This document shows, piece after piece, positions 15,651-25,083 of a stretch of DNA of 64,000 nt. The stretch's first letter is position 1. Every line of letters starts with the position of its first letter. The stretch is from Caulobacter sp. 602-2 (GTDB taxonomy: Bacteria; Pseudomonadota; Alphaproteobacteria; Caulobacterales; Caulobacteraceae), in assembly GCF_011043625.1 (NCBI RefSeq), contig NZ_JAAKGT010000001.1, positions 930,001 through 994,000 on the forward strand, in the 5' to 3' direction. The notes beneath the pieces were generated by a model. It ran no database searches, was not told the DNA's origin, and saw only the letters and a list, made by a program, of their open reading frames with translations. The translations under genes and the position numbers were made by a program.

Positions 15651-16967
15651 TCACTCGGCTGCGACGCGCAGACCAGCCGAGGCGGCCAGGGCCTGGTCGA
15701 GGTCGGCCAGGATGTCGTCGATGTGCTCCAGGCCGATCGACAGGCGCACATAGCCTTCGGAGACGCCGGTCGCTGCCTGGTCTTCGGCGCTGAGCTGGGA
15801 GTGGGTGGTCGAGGCCGGATGGATGGCCAGGCTGCGGGCGTCGCCGATATTGGCCACATGGTAGAACAGCTTGAGCGCGTCGATGAACCGCTTGCCGCTC
15901 TCGCGCCCTCCCGCCAGTTCGAAGCCGACCAGACCGCCGTAGCCGCCCGACAGGTAGCGGTCGGCCCGCTCGCGGCGCAGACCGTCCTGGGCGGTGGGAT
16001 AGATCACCTGGATCACCTCCGGGCGCTTGGCCAGGAAGTCGACCACGCCTTGCGCGTTCTGCGAATGGCGGGCGATGCGCAGCGGCAGCGTCTCCAGCCC
16101 CTGCAGGATCTGGAAGGCGTTGAACGGCGACAGCGCCGCGCCCAGGTCGCGCAGCAGCACGGTGCGGGCCCGCAGGATGTAGGCGATCGGCCCCAGCGGC
16201 TTGGCCGCCTGCGCCCAGACCGCGCCGTGATAGCTGGGGTCGGGCGTGTTGAGCAGCGGCTGGCGCTCGGGATGGGCCTCCCAGTCGAAATTGCCGCCGT
16301 CGATGATGACGCCGCCGATCGAGGTGCCGTGGCCGCCGATATACTTGGTGGTCGAATAGACGACGATCGCCGCGCCGTGCTCCAGCGGCCGCGCCAGCAA
16401 GGGGGCGGCGGTGTTGTCGACGATCAGCGGGATCCCATGGGCGCGGCCGATGGCGGCGACCTCGGCGATCGGAAAGACCGTCAGCTTCGGATTGGGCAGG
16501 GTCTCGGCGTAGTAGGCGCGCGTGCGCTCGTCGGTGGCGCGGGCGAAGGCCTGGGGGTCTTCCGGATCGACGAAGCGGACCTCGATCCCCTGGTCGCGCA
16601 GCGTGTTGGCGAACAGGTTCCAGGTGCCGCCATAGAGGTCGGTGGAGCTGACGATGTTGTCGCCGGCCCTGGCCAGGTTCTGGATGGCGAAGGCCGAGGC
16701 CGCCTGCCCCGAGGCCACCGCCAGGGCCGCCGCTCCGCCCTCCAGCGCGGCCAGGCGCTGCTCCAGGATGTCGATCGTGGGGTTGCCGATGCGGGTGTAG
16801 ATGTTGCCCAGCTGGCGCAGGGCGAAGAGGTCGGCCGCGTGCTCGGCGCTTTGGAACTGGTAGGACGTGGTCTGGTAGATCGGCGGGGCCACGGCGCCCG
16901 TGGTCGGATCGGCCCGCCAGCCCGCGTGCAGGGCCAGGGTTTCGGGGTGGAGCTTGCGGTCGGACAT
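15651..16967 (-). CDS. metY: O-acetylhomoserine sulfhydrylase (Cys/Met PLP-dependent enzyme)
   Basis: The 438-residue protein belongs to the gamma-family PLP enzymes. LHAGWRADPTTGAVAPPIYQTTSY, YTRIGNPT and the substrate/PLP segment SSTDLYGGTWNLF are typical of O-acetylhomoserine aminocarboxypropyltransferase. This enzyme makes homocysteine from O-acetylhomoserine and sulfide in the cytoplasm. The PLP lysine lies in YSTTKYIGGHGTSIGG. The length matches the family. The ATG is preceded by CAGGAGAAG. Cystathionine gamma-lyase or O-succinylhomoserine enzymes are alternatives, but they are about 40 residues shorter. I looked for a SAM-II riboswitch upstream and did not find its conserved sequence. 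Confidence 0.9.
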   Translation of the reverse strand: MSDRKLHPETLALHAGWRADPTTGAVAPPIYQTTSYQFQSAEHAADLFALRQLGNIYTRIGNPTIDILEQRLAALEGGAAALAVASGQAASAFAIQNLARAGDNIVSSTDLYGGTWNLFANTLRDQGIEVRFVDPEDPQAFARATDERTRAYYAETLPNPKLTVFPIAEVAAIGRAHGIPLIVDNTAAPLLARPLEHGAAIVVYSTTKYIGGHGTSIGGVIIDGGNFDWEAHPERQPLLNTPDPSYHGAVWAQAAKPLGPIAYILRARTVLLRDLGAALSPFNAFQILQGLETLPLRIARHSQNAQGVVDFLAKRPEVIQVIYPTAQDGLRRERADRYLSGGYGGLVGFELAGGRESGKRFIDALKLFYHVANIGDARSLAIHPASTTHSQLSAEDQAATGVSEGYVRLSIGLEHIDDILADLDQALAASAGLRVAAE

Positions 16968-17077
16968 CGGCTTCTCCTGAAGCTTTTTACGTCGATGTCG
17001 AAAACCTGACCCGTCCCGTCCTCCTCCGCACGACCGATATTCTCGCCGTGCGGGCAGAAAAACTCACCCCAGGATTG

Positions 17078-17107
17078 CGCGGCCGAGCTCCAGCAAGCCC
17101 GGCCGCG
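17078..17107. other. Hairpin after ilvD
   Basis: CGCGGCCG (17078-17085) pairs with CGGCCGCG (17100-17107) within the 148-base gap between ilvD and metY. No U-run follows, so any terminator role would be weak. Confidence 0.35.
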
Positions 17108-17115
17108 ATCTCACG

Positions 17116-18972
17116 TCAGTTCTGGCGCTCGACCTGGCTGACGTCGCGCACCGCGCCGCGAGCGGCGTTGGTGGTCATGGCCGCGTAGGCGCGCAGGGCC
17201 GGCGAGACCTCGCGCTTGCGGTCCTTGGGCTTCCAGGCGTCCTTGCCGCGGGCCAGCTGGGCGGCATGGCGCTGCGCAAGCTCCGCGTCGGAGACTTCCA
17301 GCTGGATGCCGCGGTTAGGGATGTCGATCAGGATGCTGTCGCCGGTCTCGACCAGGGCGATCAGGCCGCCCTCGCCGGCTTCGGGCGAAACGTGGCCGAT
17401 CGACAGGCCCGAGGTGCCGCCCGAGAAGCGGCCGTCGGTGATCAGGGCGCAGGCCGCGCCCAGACCCTTCGATTTCAGGTAGGTGGTCGGGTACAGCATC
17501 TCCTGCATGCCCGGGCCGCCCTTGGGGCCTTCATAGCGGATGACCACGACCTCGCCGGCCACGACCTTGCCGCCCAGGATGCCGCTGACGGCGTCTTCCT
17601 GGCTCTCGAACACCCGAGCGGTGCCGCGGAAGGTCAGGATCGACTCGTCGACCCCGGCCGTCTTCACGATGCAGCCTTCCGGCGCCAGGTTGCCGAACAG
17701 CACGGCCAGACCGCCATCCCTCGAGAACGGGTGCTCGACCGAGCGGATGACGCCCTTCTCGCGATCCAGATCCAGCTCCTCCCAGCGGGCCGCCTGGCTG
17801 AAGGCGACCTGGGTCGGCTTGCCGCCCGGGGCGGCGCGGAAGAACTCCTGGGCCGTGCCGCTGTTGGTGCGGCCGATGTCCCAGCGGGCCAGGGACTCGG
17901 CCATGGTCGCGGCGTGGACGGTCGGCTGGCTGGCGTCGATCAGGCCGCCCTTCTCCAGCTCGCCCAGGATGGCGGGCACGCCGCCGGCGCGGTGGACGTC
18001 TTCCATGTGCACGTCGGACTTGGCGGGCGCGACCTTCGACAGGCACGGCACGCGACGCGACAGCCGGTCGATGTCGGCCATCGAGAACTCGACCCCGCCC
18101 TCGCTGGCGGCGGCCAGCAGGTGCAGCACGGTGTTGGTCGAGCCGCCCATGGCGATGTCCAGGCTCATGGCGTTCTCGAACGCTTCGCGCGTGGCGATGC
18201 CGCGCGGCAAGGCCGTGACGTCCTCCTGCTCGTACCAGCGCTGGCACAGGTCGACGATCAGGCGGCCGGCCTCCTTGAACAGGGCCTCGCGGTCGGCGTG
18301 GGTGGCCAGGACCGAGCCGTTGCCGGGCAGCGACAGGCCCAGCGCCTCGGTCAGGCAGTTCATCGAGTTGGCGGTGAACATGCCCGAGCACGAGCCGCAG
18401 GTCGGGCACGCGGCCTTCTCGATCGCCTCGACTTCCTCGTCGGTGTACTTGTCGTCGGCGGCCACGACCATGGCGTCGACCAGGTCCAGCGAGCGGATCG
18501 CGCCCTTGATCTGCACCTTGCCGGCCTCCATCGGACCGCCCGAGACGAAGACCACCGGGATGTTGAGGCGCATGGCGGCCATCAACATCCCGGGCGTGAT
18601 CTTGTCGCAGTTGGAGATGCAGACGATGGCGTCGGCGCAGTGGGCGTTGACCATGTACTCGACCGCGTCGGCGATCAGCTCGCGGCTGGGCAGCGAGTAC
18701 AGCATGCCGCCGTGGCCCATGGCGATGCCGTCGTCGACGGCGATGGTGTTGAACTCCTTGGCCACGCCGCCGGCCGCCTCGATCTCGCGGGCGACCAGCT
18801 GGCCCAGGTCCTTCAGGTGCACGTGACCCGGGACGAACTGGGTGAAGCTGTTGGCCACGGCGATGATCGGCTTGCCGAAGTCGCTGTCCTTCATGCCGGT
18901 GGCGCGCCACAGGCCGCGGGCGCCGGCCATGTTGCGGCCGTGGGTGGAGGTGCGTGAGCGATAGGGAGGCAT
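17116..18972 (-). CDS. ilvD: Dihydroxy-acid dehydratase
   Basis: The 618-residue enzyme matches the classical IlvD length. The Fe-S and Mg ligands are in place: Cys122 and Lys124 in [10 protein letters not shown], and Cys195 in [16 protein letters not shown]. The C-terminal half contains [17 protein letters not shown], which holds the catalytic serine. It dehydrates 2,3-dihydroxy acids to 2-keto acids in isoleucine, valine and pantothenate synthesis in the cytoplasm. Sugar-acid dehydratases of the same superfamily are possible relatives, but motif spacing and length fit the amino-acid enzyme. It is transcribed divergently from a LysR regulator about 97 bases away. Confidence 0.95.
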   Translation of the reverse strand: MPPYRSRTSTHGRNMAGARGLWRATGMKDSDFGKPIIAVANSFTQFVPGHVHLKDLGQLVAREIEAAGGVAKEFNTIAVDDGIAMGHGGMLYSLPSRELIADAVEYMVNAHCADAIVCISNCDKITPGMLMAAMRLNIPVVFVSGGPMEAGKVQIKGAIRSLDLVDAMVVAADDKYTDEEVEAIEKAACPTCGSCSGMFTANSMNCLTEALGLSLPGNGSVLATHADREALFKEAGRLIVDLCQRWYEQEDVTALPRGIATREAFENAMSLDIAMGGSTNTVLHLLAAASEGGVEFSMADIDRLSRRVPCLSKVAPAKSDVHMEDVHRAGGVPAILGELEKGGLIDASQPTVHAATMAESLARWDIGRTNSGTAQEFFRAAPGGKPTQVAFSQAARWEELDLDREKGVIRSVEHPFSRDGGLAVLFGNLAPEGCIVKTAGVDESILTFRGTARVFESQEDAVSGILGGKVVAGEVVVIRYEGPKGGPGMQEMLYPTTYLKSKGLGAACALITDGRFSGGTSGLSIGHVSPEAGEGGLIALVETGDSILIDIPNRGIQLEVSDAELAQRHAAQLARGKDAWKPKDRKREVSPALRAYAAMTTNAARGAVRDVSQVERQN

Positions 18973-19068
18973 GGGAAAATCTCAGTGTCGGCTGTGGGGT
19001 TATTACCGCCGCTGACGACGCGAGCAAAATATATTAAAAGGCGATCATTAGGTCGCATGGGATATCAA

Positions 19069-19965
19069 ATGGACGTCCGGCAGTTTCGCCACTTCGCCGC
19101 CGTGGCCGAGACCTTGCATTTTGGCCGGGCCGCCGAGCGGCTGCGCATGACCCAGCCGCCGCTGAGCCAGTCGATCATGGCCCTGGAAAAGGAATTGGGG
19201 GCTGCGCTGTTCGTGCGCACCAAGCGTAACGTGCGCCTGACCCCGCTGGGCGAGCAGTGGCTGCCGCAGGTGCAGGAGGCGCTGGCGGCGCTGGACGCCC
19301 TGCCCGGGGCGGCGCAACGGATGCGCGACGGCCAGAGCGGGTACCTGGCGCTGTCGTTCGTCAGCACCGCCGACTACAGCGTCCTACCCTCGTTGGTGCG
19401 GCGCTACTCCCAGGCCTATCCGGAGGTGGAGATCCGGCTGTTCGAGGCGACCAGCGACGTGCAACTGCCGGCCCTGGTCGAGGGCGAGCGGCACGCGGGG
19501 ATCATCATTCCGCCGACCGACCAGCCGCTGCCTTCGGCTCTGGCCTACCGACGCCTGCTGCGCGAGCCGCTGGTCGCGGCCGTGCCCAGCGCCTGGATCG
19601 ACGAGGGACGGATCGCGGGCGATGCGGTGCTGTCGGCCGACGAGTTGCTGGCCTCGCCGCTGATCCTGTTTCCCAAGCACGTGGCGCCGAACTTCCACGA
19701 CCTTGTCACCGGCCACTATCGCGCGCTGGGCGGCGAGGCGCGCATCGCCCAGGAGGCCATCCAGATGCAGACGATCATCAGCCTGGTGTCGAGCGGGCTG
19801 GGCGTGGCGCTGGTGCCCGCCTCGCTGCGCAACCTGGCGCGCACGGGCGTCACCTACGTGTCGCTGGCCGGCGCCGCCCCGGAACTGGAGACGGGCCTGG
19901 CCTGGCGCAAGGGCGAGATCAGCCCGACTCTGGCCAACTTCCTGAAGCTGACCGAGCCGGGCTGA
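19069..19965 (+). CDS. LysR-family transcriptional regulator
   Basis: From ATG 19069 the product (298 residues) opens MDVRQFRHFAAVAETLHFGRAAERL, the standard LysR winged helix-turn-helix, with MTQPPLSQSIMALEKELGAALFVR completing it. The remainder is the periplasmic-binding-like effector domain (ADYSVLPSLVRRYSQAYPEVEIRLFE). An ATG 12 bases upstream is an alternative start. The AT-rich divergent region with ilvD (TATATTAAAAGG) is where it would be expected to bind, controlling itself and possibly ilvD. The effector is unknown. Confidence 0.9.
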   Translation: MDVRQFRHFAAVAETLHFGRAAERLRMTQPPLSQSIMALEKELGAALFVRTKRNVRLTPLGEQWLPQVQEALAALDALPGAAQRMRDGQSGYLALSFVSTADYSVLPSLVRRYSQAYPEVEIRLFEATSDVQLPALVEGERHAGIIIPPTDQPLPSALAYRRLLREPLVAAVPSAWIDEGRIAGDAVLSADELLASPLILFPKHVAPNFHDLVTGHYRALGGEARIAQEAIQMQTIISLVSSGLGVALVPASLRNLARTGVTYVSLAGAAPELETGLAWRKGEISPTLANFLKLTEPG

Positions 19966-19977
19966 TCCTGCGTCGTT

Positions 19978-20009
19978 CCTAGAACTTCGCGCGCCTAGAA
20001 CTTCGCGCG
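19978..20009. repeat. Tandem 16-bp duplication across the receptor stop codon
   Basis: CCTAGAACTTCGCGCG occurs twice head-to-tail at 19978-19993 and 19994-20009. The second copy contains the last codons and stop of the receptor gene; the first is an exact extra copy after the stop. It appears to be a recent local duplication. Confidence 0.85.
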
Positions 20010-22799
20010 GACGCCGAAGTAGTAGCGCGAGCCGAAGGTCTCGTTGCCGATCTGGCGGGCGTCGGCGTTGTATTCCTGGCGGACCTCGTCGGTCAGGTTC
20101 ACGCCCTCGACGAAGACGGTGATCTTGTCGTTGACGTTGTAGCTGGCCGAGGCGTCGAGGGTGCCGAACGCCTTGTTGAATTCCGGCCAGTTGCCGCGGC
20201 CGACCGGGGTGATCAGCCAGTCACTGCGCCAGTTGTAGGACGCGCGGGCGCTGACCTTCTCGTTCTCGTAGTAGAGCGAGACGTTGTAGCTCTTACGCGA
20301 CAGGCCCGGGAACGGCAGGATCTCCTTGGTGACGAGGTTCTCGCCCTTGTAGCCCTTGTCCTTCTGGTAGGTGAAGTTGGCCAGGACGCCGAAGCCCTGG
20401 AACGGCGCGGGCAGGAAGTCGAAGGCGTACTGGCCGCCGATCTCCAGGCCGTTGATCGTCACCTGGTCGTTGCCGTTGACCGGCGTGGTGATAACGTAGT
20501 TCTCGCCTTCCACGTCCTCCTGGACGGCCTGGTTGACGATGAACGACGAGATCTCCTTGCGGAAGTAGGTCGCCGAAATGAAGCTGTCGCGGCTGAAGTA
20601 CCATTCCAGCCCGGCGTCGTAGGCGGTGGCCTCGAACGGCTGCAGGTCCGGGTTGCCGCGCGAGCCGGTCAGGCTGTTGCGGTCGATCGAGCGGCGCAGG
20701 GCCAGTTGCGACGGTGCGGCGCGGGCCATCACCTTGCTGGCGGCGGCGCGGCCGATCAGCTTGCCGGGGATGAACTCGGCGCGGATGTTCAGCGACGGCA
20801 GGGTCTTGGTGTAGCCGCCCTCGGCCTCGCCCTTCACGAAATTGACGATCTCGTTGGGCGTCGTTCCGGTCTGGACGCGGTTGTAGCCGGTCGACAGGGT
20901 CTTGGTGTCGACGACCCGCACGCCCAGCGTACCGCTGATCGGCACCGGCAGTTCCTGGAAGTCGAAGCTGGCCTGGACGTAGCCGCTCTTGGTCTTCTCC
21001 TCGACCGACCAGGTGTCCAGGAAGTTCTGATAGCTGCCGGGATTGCCGTAGACCTCGGCCGTGTTGCGGTTCGGATTGACCGCGAACACGTCGTCGTTGC
21101 GACCGGCCGTGGCCAGGATCGCCGCATAGGTGGCCATGGTGTTGTCGTTCCATTGGCGCACGCCGCCGGAATAGCCCAGGTCGCCGGTGTGGAAGAACGG
21201 GATGTTCTGCACCGTCGAGTTGATGTTGACGATGTCCGCCAGCGTCGAGCAGGAGGCGGCCACGGCGTTGATGGCGTTGCTGCTGGCGTCGTTGCGGCAG
21301 TTCAGGCGCGTGGTGCGCTGGTAGAGAACCTGGTCGGTCTCGAACTGGCGCGCCTGGAAGCCGGCCTTGATCGCCGTCAGCCAGGAGATGTTCGGCTTGT
21401 AGGTGACGTTGACCTGCTGGGCGGTCTCTTCGGCCGAGTTGTTGCGCGGGTTGAACACGGCGTCGAGGCGCTGGACGTTCTGGCCGGAAGTCACGTCGAG
21501 GCCGGGGAACGAGAAGTTCGGCGAGCCCTTGCCGCCCTTGTAGTCGACGATCACGCGCGGCAGGCCGAAGGCCACGGCGGTGGCGTTGATCTCGTTGTTC
21601 TGAACCTCGGCGTTCGAGTAGTCGAAGCGCGCGTCGAAGATCCAGTTCTCCAGCTTCCATTCGCCGCCGACGGCGGTCGTGTACTGGGTGCGCTCCAGGT
21701 TGCCCAGGATGTTGCGATAGGTCAGGTCGATGGGGAAGCTGGTGCTGCTGACCAGTTCGATGTGGTCGACGGTGTTGCCGTCGGCGCCGAGGGTGGTCTT
21801 GCTGTAGTCGATGAGGCCGCTGGTGCCCGACAGCTGCAGGAAGGAGCTGTTCACCTCTTCCCGGGCCGTGGCGTAGGTGGCGTCGAAATAGGCCTTGAAG
21901 TTATCGGTCGGACGCCATTCGACGACGCTGCTCAGCGCCTTCCGCTCGGTCTCGCGGCGGTCGATGATCAGGCGGGGGATATCGGGAATGTAGTCGGCCT
22001 TGCCGTCGCCGTTGATGTCGGTGGGACGCCCCGGCGAGCCGTCGGTGGGCTTGGTTCCGGCCCGCGTCGTCCAGCCCGTGGTGCGGGCGTTGTTGCTGTT
22101 GAGGTGACGGTTCTCCCAGGTGCCGGAGACCAGCACGCCCAGGGTGTCGTTGAAGAAGGTGCGGCTGCCGATCAGCGCCAGCTTGGGGTCGTACTCCTTG
22201 GCCAGGTTCGAGTAGACGCCCTGGATCGAGCCGGCGACGAAGGGCTTCTTGCTGTCGAACGGACGGCGGGTGATGACCCGCACGGTGCCGCCGATGCCGC
22301 CCTCGGCCATGTCGGCCGTCGGCGACTTGACCACGTCCAGGCGCGAGACGAACTCGACGGGGATGTCGCGGAAGTCGACCGCGCGGTCGGTGCCGCCCAC
22401 GGTCAGCGACAGGGCCGACGAGCCGTTGATCTCGACGCGGTTGAGGCTGGGATCGGCGCCGCGGATGCTGACGCCCCGGCCCTCGCCGTCCTGGCGGCTG
22501 ATCTGCACGCCGGTCACCCGTTGCAGGGCTTCGGAGAGGTTCTTGTCGGGGAAGTCGCCGATGTCCTCGGCGGAGATGCTGTCGACCACCTGGAGGGAGT
22601 TGCGCTTGACGTCCATGGCGCTGCGCAGCGAGGCGCGGATGCCGGTGACGACGATTTCCTCGACGGCGTCGGGCTCGACGGTCTGGCCCGCGGCGGGCGC
22701 GGCCTGGGCATGGGCGATGGCGGGGGCCGAAAGCAGGACGGCCGCGACGGCGAGGCGCGAGGCGCTGGCGCGCAGATGGGCGCTGATGGGGGTCTTCAT
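19995..22799 (-). CDS. TonB-dependent receptor (Xanthomonas/Caulobacter type)
   Basis: From ATG 22799 (MKTPISAHLR, preceded by GAGAGGA) the protein is 934 residues, with a signal peptide ending AIAHAQ. The TonB box is EEIVVTG. The plug begins IRASLRSAMDVKRNS...VVDSISAEDIGDFPDKNLSEALQRVTGV, the hallmark of the receptor group common in Xanthomonas and Caulobacter that often imports carbohydrates. The barrel ends RYYFGVRAKF. There is no STN domain, so it is not an ECF-signalling receptor. It is divergent from rhaT; rhamnose-containing oligosaccharide is therefore a reasonable guess for the ligand. Confidence 0.93.
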   Translation of the reverse strand: MKTPISAHLRASASRLAVAAVLLSAPAIAHAQAAPAAGQTVEPDAVEEIVVTGIRASLRSAMDVKRNSLQVVDSISAEDIGDFPDKNLSEALQRVTGVQISRQDGEGRGVSIRGADPSLNRVEINGSSALSLTVGGTDRAVDFRDIPVEFVSRLDVVKSPTADMAEGGIGGTVRVITRRPFDSKKPFVAGSIQGVYSNLAKEYDPKLALIGSRTFFNDTLGVLVSGTWENRHLNSNNARTTGWTTRAGTKPTDGSPGRPTDINGDGKADYIPDIPRLIIDRRETERKALSSVVEWRPTDNFKAYFDATYATAREEVNSSFLQLSGTSGLIDYSKTTLGADGNTVDHIELVSSTSFPIDLTYRNILGNLERTQYTTAVGGEWKLENWIFDARFDYSNAEVQNNEINATAVAFGLPRVIVDYKGGKGSPNFSFPGLDVTSGQNVQRLDAVFNPRNNSAEETAQQVNVTYKPNISWLTAIKAGFQARQFETDQVLYQRTTRLNCRNDASSNAINAVAASCSTLADIVNINSTVQNIPFFHTGDLGYSGGVRQWNDNTMATYAAILATAGRNDDVFAVNPNRNTAEVYGNPGSYQNFLDTWSVEEKTKSGYVQASFDFQELPVPISGTLGVRVVDTKTLSTGYNRVQTGTTPNEIVNFVKGEAEGGYTKTLPSLNIRAEFIPGKLIGRAAASKVMARAAPSQLALRRSIDRNSLTGSRGNPDLQPFEATAYDAGLEWYFSRDSFISATYFRKEISSFIVNQAVQEDVEGENYVITTPVNGNDQVTINGLEIGGQYAFDFLPAPFQGFGVLANFTYQKDKGYKGENLVTKEILPFPGLSRKSYNVSLYYENEKVSARASYNWRSDWLITPVGRGNWPEFNKAFGTLDASASYNVNDKITVFVEGVNLTDEVRQEYNADARQIGNETFGSRYYFGVRAKF

Positions 22800-22869
22800 G
22801 GTTTCCTCTCCAGTTGCGACTTGCCGTTGCTCAGGGTCGGGGGATGACGCCAAGGTCGACAAATTTCAT

Positions 22870-22893
22870 ATTATGGGATAGATTCCCTATAAT
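22870..22893. promoter_or_regulatory. Candidate operator pair before the TonB receptor
   Basis: ATTATGGGA on the plus strand (22870-22878) and TTCCCTATAAT (22883-22893), its inverted near-copy, face each other about 70 bases before the receptor start. A third copy lies in front of rhaT, suggesting one regulator for both divergent genes. Confidence 0.45.
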
Positions 22894-23022
22894 CGGGACG
22901 ATAACCGCTAATTCGCACCAATGTCGAGCGCCACACAGTGTTTCGACGCGGAAATGGCTCTGACCGTGTCCCGGCGGCGACGCCCGGCACGGTTCGTTGA
23001 CAAAGCCCCGCCCGGTCGCAAT

Positions 23023-23034
23023 GATCCCAATAAT
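23023..23034. promoter_or_regulatory. Candidate operator half-site before rhaT
   Basis: GATCCCAATAAT reads ATTATTGGGATC on the minus strand, matching the two copies at 22870-22893. It overlaps a plausible -10 region 17 bases after TTGACA (22997-23002), so a bound protein would block rhaT transcription. Confidence 0.4.
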
Positions 23035-23069
23035 TAGAAAATCATTTTAATATGTGGGAGTTGACGCCG

Positions 23070-24137
23070 ATGAATCCGCTTTTGGGCGTTTTCTTCCATT
23101 GGCTCGGCGGCCTGGCCTCGGCCAGCTTCTATGTGCCCTTCCGTGGCGTGCGGCGCTGGTCGTGGGAGATCTACTGGCTGACCGGAGGCGTGTTCTCCTG
23201 GCTGCTCGCCCCCTGGTTCTTCGCCTCGCTGCAGACCCGCGACCTTCTGGGCGTCATGGGCCAGGTTCCCCCGCACATCGCCGGCCTCTGCATCCTGTTC
23301 GGCGTGCTCTGGGGCTTCGGCGGCCTGACCTACGGCCTGACGATGCGGTATCTGGGCCTGTCGCTGGGCATGGCCGTGGTGCTGGGCCTGTGCACCGTGT
23401 TCGGCACGCTGATCCCGCCGCTGGTGCGCGGAACCTTCGCCGACGCCCTGCTCACCTCGACCTCGGGCCGGATCATCCTGCTGGGCCTGCTGATGACCGT
23501 CGCCGGCATCGTCGTGGTGGCCTGGGCCGGCGCCAAGAAGGACGGCGACCTGTCGCCCGAGGAAAAGCGCGCGGCCGTCGCCGAGTTCGACTTCAGGAAG
23601 GGCCTGGCCGTGGCGATCTTCTCGGGGATCATGTCGGCCTGCTTCGCCTTCGGCCTGGCCGCCGGCGAACCGATCAAGGCGATCTCGGCGGCGGCCGGCA
23701 CCGGCCCGCTGTGGACAGGCCTGCCGGTGCTGTGCCTGGTGATGTTCGGCGGCCTGATCACCAACGGCGTCTGGTGCGCCTTCCTGATCGCCAGGAACCG
23801 CAGCTCCGGCCAGTGGATCGGCCGCGCCTCGTCCGGCAAGGAGGCCGCCGACAAGCCGCCGCTGCTGGCCAACTACCTGCTGAGCGCCCTGGCCGGCGTG
23901 GCCTGGTACTTCCAGTTCTTCTTCTACACCATGGGCGAGAGCCAGATGGGCAAGTTCGGCTTCTCCAGCTGGACCCTGCACATGGCCAGCATCATCATTT
24001 TCGGCACGCTCTGGGGCTTCGCCTTCAAGGAGTGGAAGGACGCCCGCCCGGCCGTGCGCAACATGGTCTGGGCCGGCGTGGCCCTGCTGGTGGGCGCCAC
24101 CGTGGTGATCGGCTACGGCAACATGCTGGGGGCGTAA
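23070..24137 (+). CDS. rhaT: L-rhamnose/proton symporter RhaT
   Basis: From ATG 23070 (MNPLLGVFFHWLGGLASASFY) the protein is 355 residues with about ten hydrophobic segments, the usual length for RhaT. The N-terminal FHWLGGLASASFYVPFRGVRRWSWE closely follows the RhaT family pattern, as do GGLTYGLTMRYLGLSLG and the C-terminal YFQFFFYTMGESQMG. It should carry rhamnose (or a related 6-deoxysugar) with a proton across the inner membrane. An upstream in-frame ATG at 23052 is less likely because GGGAG lies nine bases before 23070. No rhamnose catabolic genes are in the window. Confidence 0.93.
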   Translation: MNPLLGVFFHWLGGLASASFYVPFRGVRRWSWEIYWLTGGVFSWLLAPWFFASLQTRDLLGVMGQVPPHIAGLCILFGVLWGFGGLTYGLTMRYLGLSLGMAVVLGLCTVFGTLIPPLVRGTFADALLTSTSGRIILLGLLMTVAGIVVVAWAGAKKDGDLSPEEKRAAVAEFDFRKGLAVAIFSGIMSACFAFGLAAGEPIKAISAAAGTGPLWTGLPVLCLVMFGGLITNGVWCAFLIARNRSSGQWIGRASSGKEAADKPPLLANYLLSALAGVAWYFQFFFYTMGESQMGKFGFSSWTLHMASIIIFGTLWGFAFKEWKDARPAVRNMVWAGVALLVGATVVIGYGNMLGA

Positions 24138-24166
24138 GGCCCCCTTCCCTCACGTCTCGATGGCCC

Positions 24167-24853
24167 TCACGTCTCGATCGGCAGGAACGGCTTGGTGTTG
24201 GGATAGATCAGCTCGACCGGCGGCTCGCCCTCGCCCGGCTTCTTCATGCCGTAGCCGTTGACCGGCTGCGAGCGGTTGATCCAGGCAGTGTAATAGAGGT
24301 GGTCCGATCTGGGATCGTCCGTGTTCGGATGCAGAAGGATCGTCAGGCCCAGGCTGTTGAGCTGCAGCCAGGGCAGGATCACGTGCAGCAGGTCGTTGGT
24401 GAAGCCGAAATAGAACGACGGCGTCACGTGCGGGCCGCGCGGGGTCAGGTTCCAGTCGCCCAGTTCGACCACGAAGCGCTCGGACACCAAGCGGCGCAGC
24501 AGGGCCGCCTTCTGCGAGGTGTCCTCGTCGAAATAGACGTGGGCGTGATAGCTCTTGATGTCGGTATAGGCGCGCGGGCGCTCGGGCAGCGGCGCCTCGC
24601 CGGGCCGGATCGAGACCGGTTGCGGCGTGGCCTGCTTCCAGGTGTCGTAACCCCACGGGCTCTTGCCGCCGGCCGGCGCACGCGGCTGCCGCGCGGGCGG
24701 CGGCACCTGGGAGCCCTCCTGCGCCTTGGCCGCCCCGGGTGCGACGACGCCGGTCGCCGCGGCCGTGACGCCGCCGGCCAGCAGCAGGTCGCGGCGCTGG
24801 ATCTCCGGTTCGCCGCGAACGGCGGCGTGGGCGGAAGGGGTCGGATCACTCAT
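24167..24853 (-). CDS. Tat-exported DOPA 4,5-dioxygenase-like protein
   Basis: The 228-residue protein has a twin-arginine signal: Arg20-Arg21 in QRRDLLLAGG, followed by an alanine-rich hydrophobic stretch ending AKAQ. The core from about residue 95 has KSYHAHVYFDEDT (His103, His105), PRGPHVTPSF (His142), LLHPNTDD (His175) and a further His184. This histidine set is typical of the DOPA-dioxygenase fold, a small metal-dependent extradiol ring-cleavage family. Most members I know are cytosolic, so an exported copy with a roughly 90-residue leader is unusual. The aromatic substrate is unknown. It is a single gene. Confidence 0.8.
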   Translation of the reverse strand: MSDPTPSAHAAVRGEPEIQRRDLLLAGGVTAAATGVVAPGAAKAQEGSQVPPPARQPRAPAGGKSPWGYDTWKQATPQPVSIRPGEAPLPERPRAYTDIKSYHAHVYFDEDTSQKAALLRRLVSERFVVELGDWNLTPRGPHVTPSFYFGFTNDLLHVILPWLQLNSLGLTILLHPNTDDPRSDHLYYTAWINRSQPVNGYGMKKPGEGEPPVELIYPNTKPFLPIET

Positions 24854-25083
24854 CGGAGACTCGCACGAACGAAGCTTGGCCTGCGCCCATCAGGCCTCCC
24901 GGCGCGCCCAGCCACAATTCAGATCAATTCAATAGGAATTCAGAAAAGCTGACGGTTGCTTGACCCGGCTTGCCGTTACGCACGAGTTTGCGCCCGCCCG
25001 TTCGACCTTTCAGGACCGCCCGTGCCCGTAAGCTTGCTCCTCCCCGCCGCGCCGTCCACGACTTCATTCCGGGAGCCGGGCGC

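Noticed and set aside
16968..17115. Possible SAM-responsive riboswitch before the O-acetylhomoserine sulfhydrylase gene
   Set aside because: The gap has a hairpin, but I could not find the conserved SAM-II or SAM/SAH core sequences; it looks like ordinary intergenic DNA.
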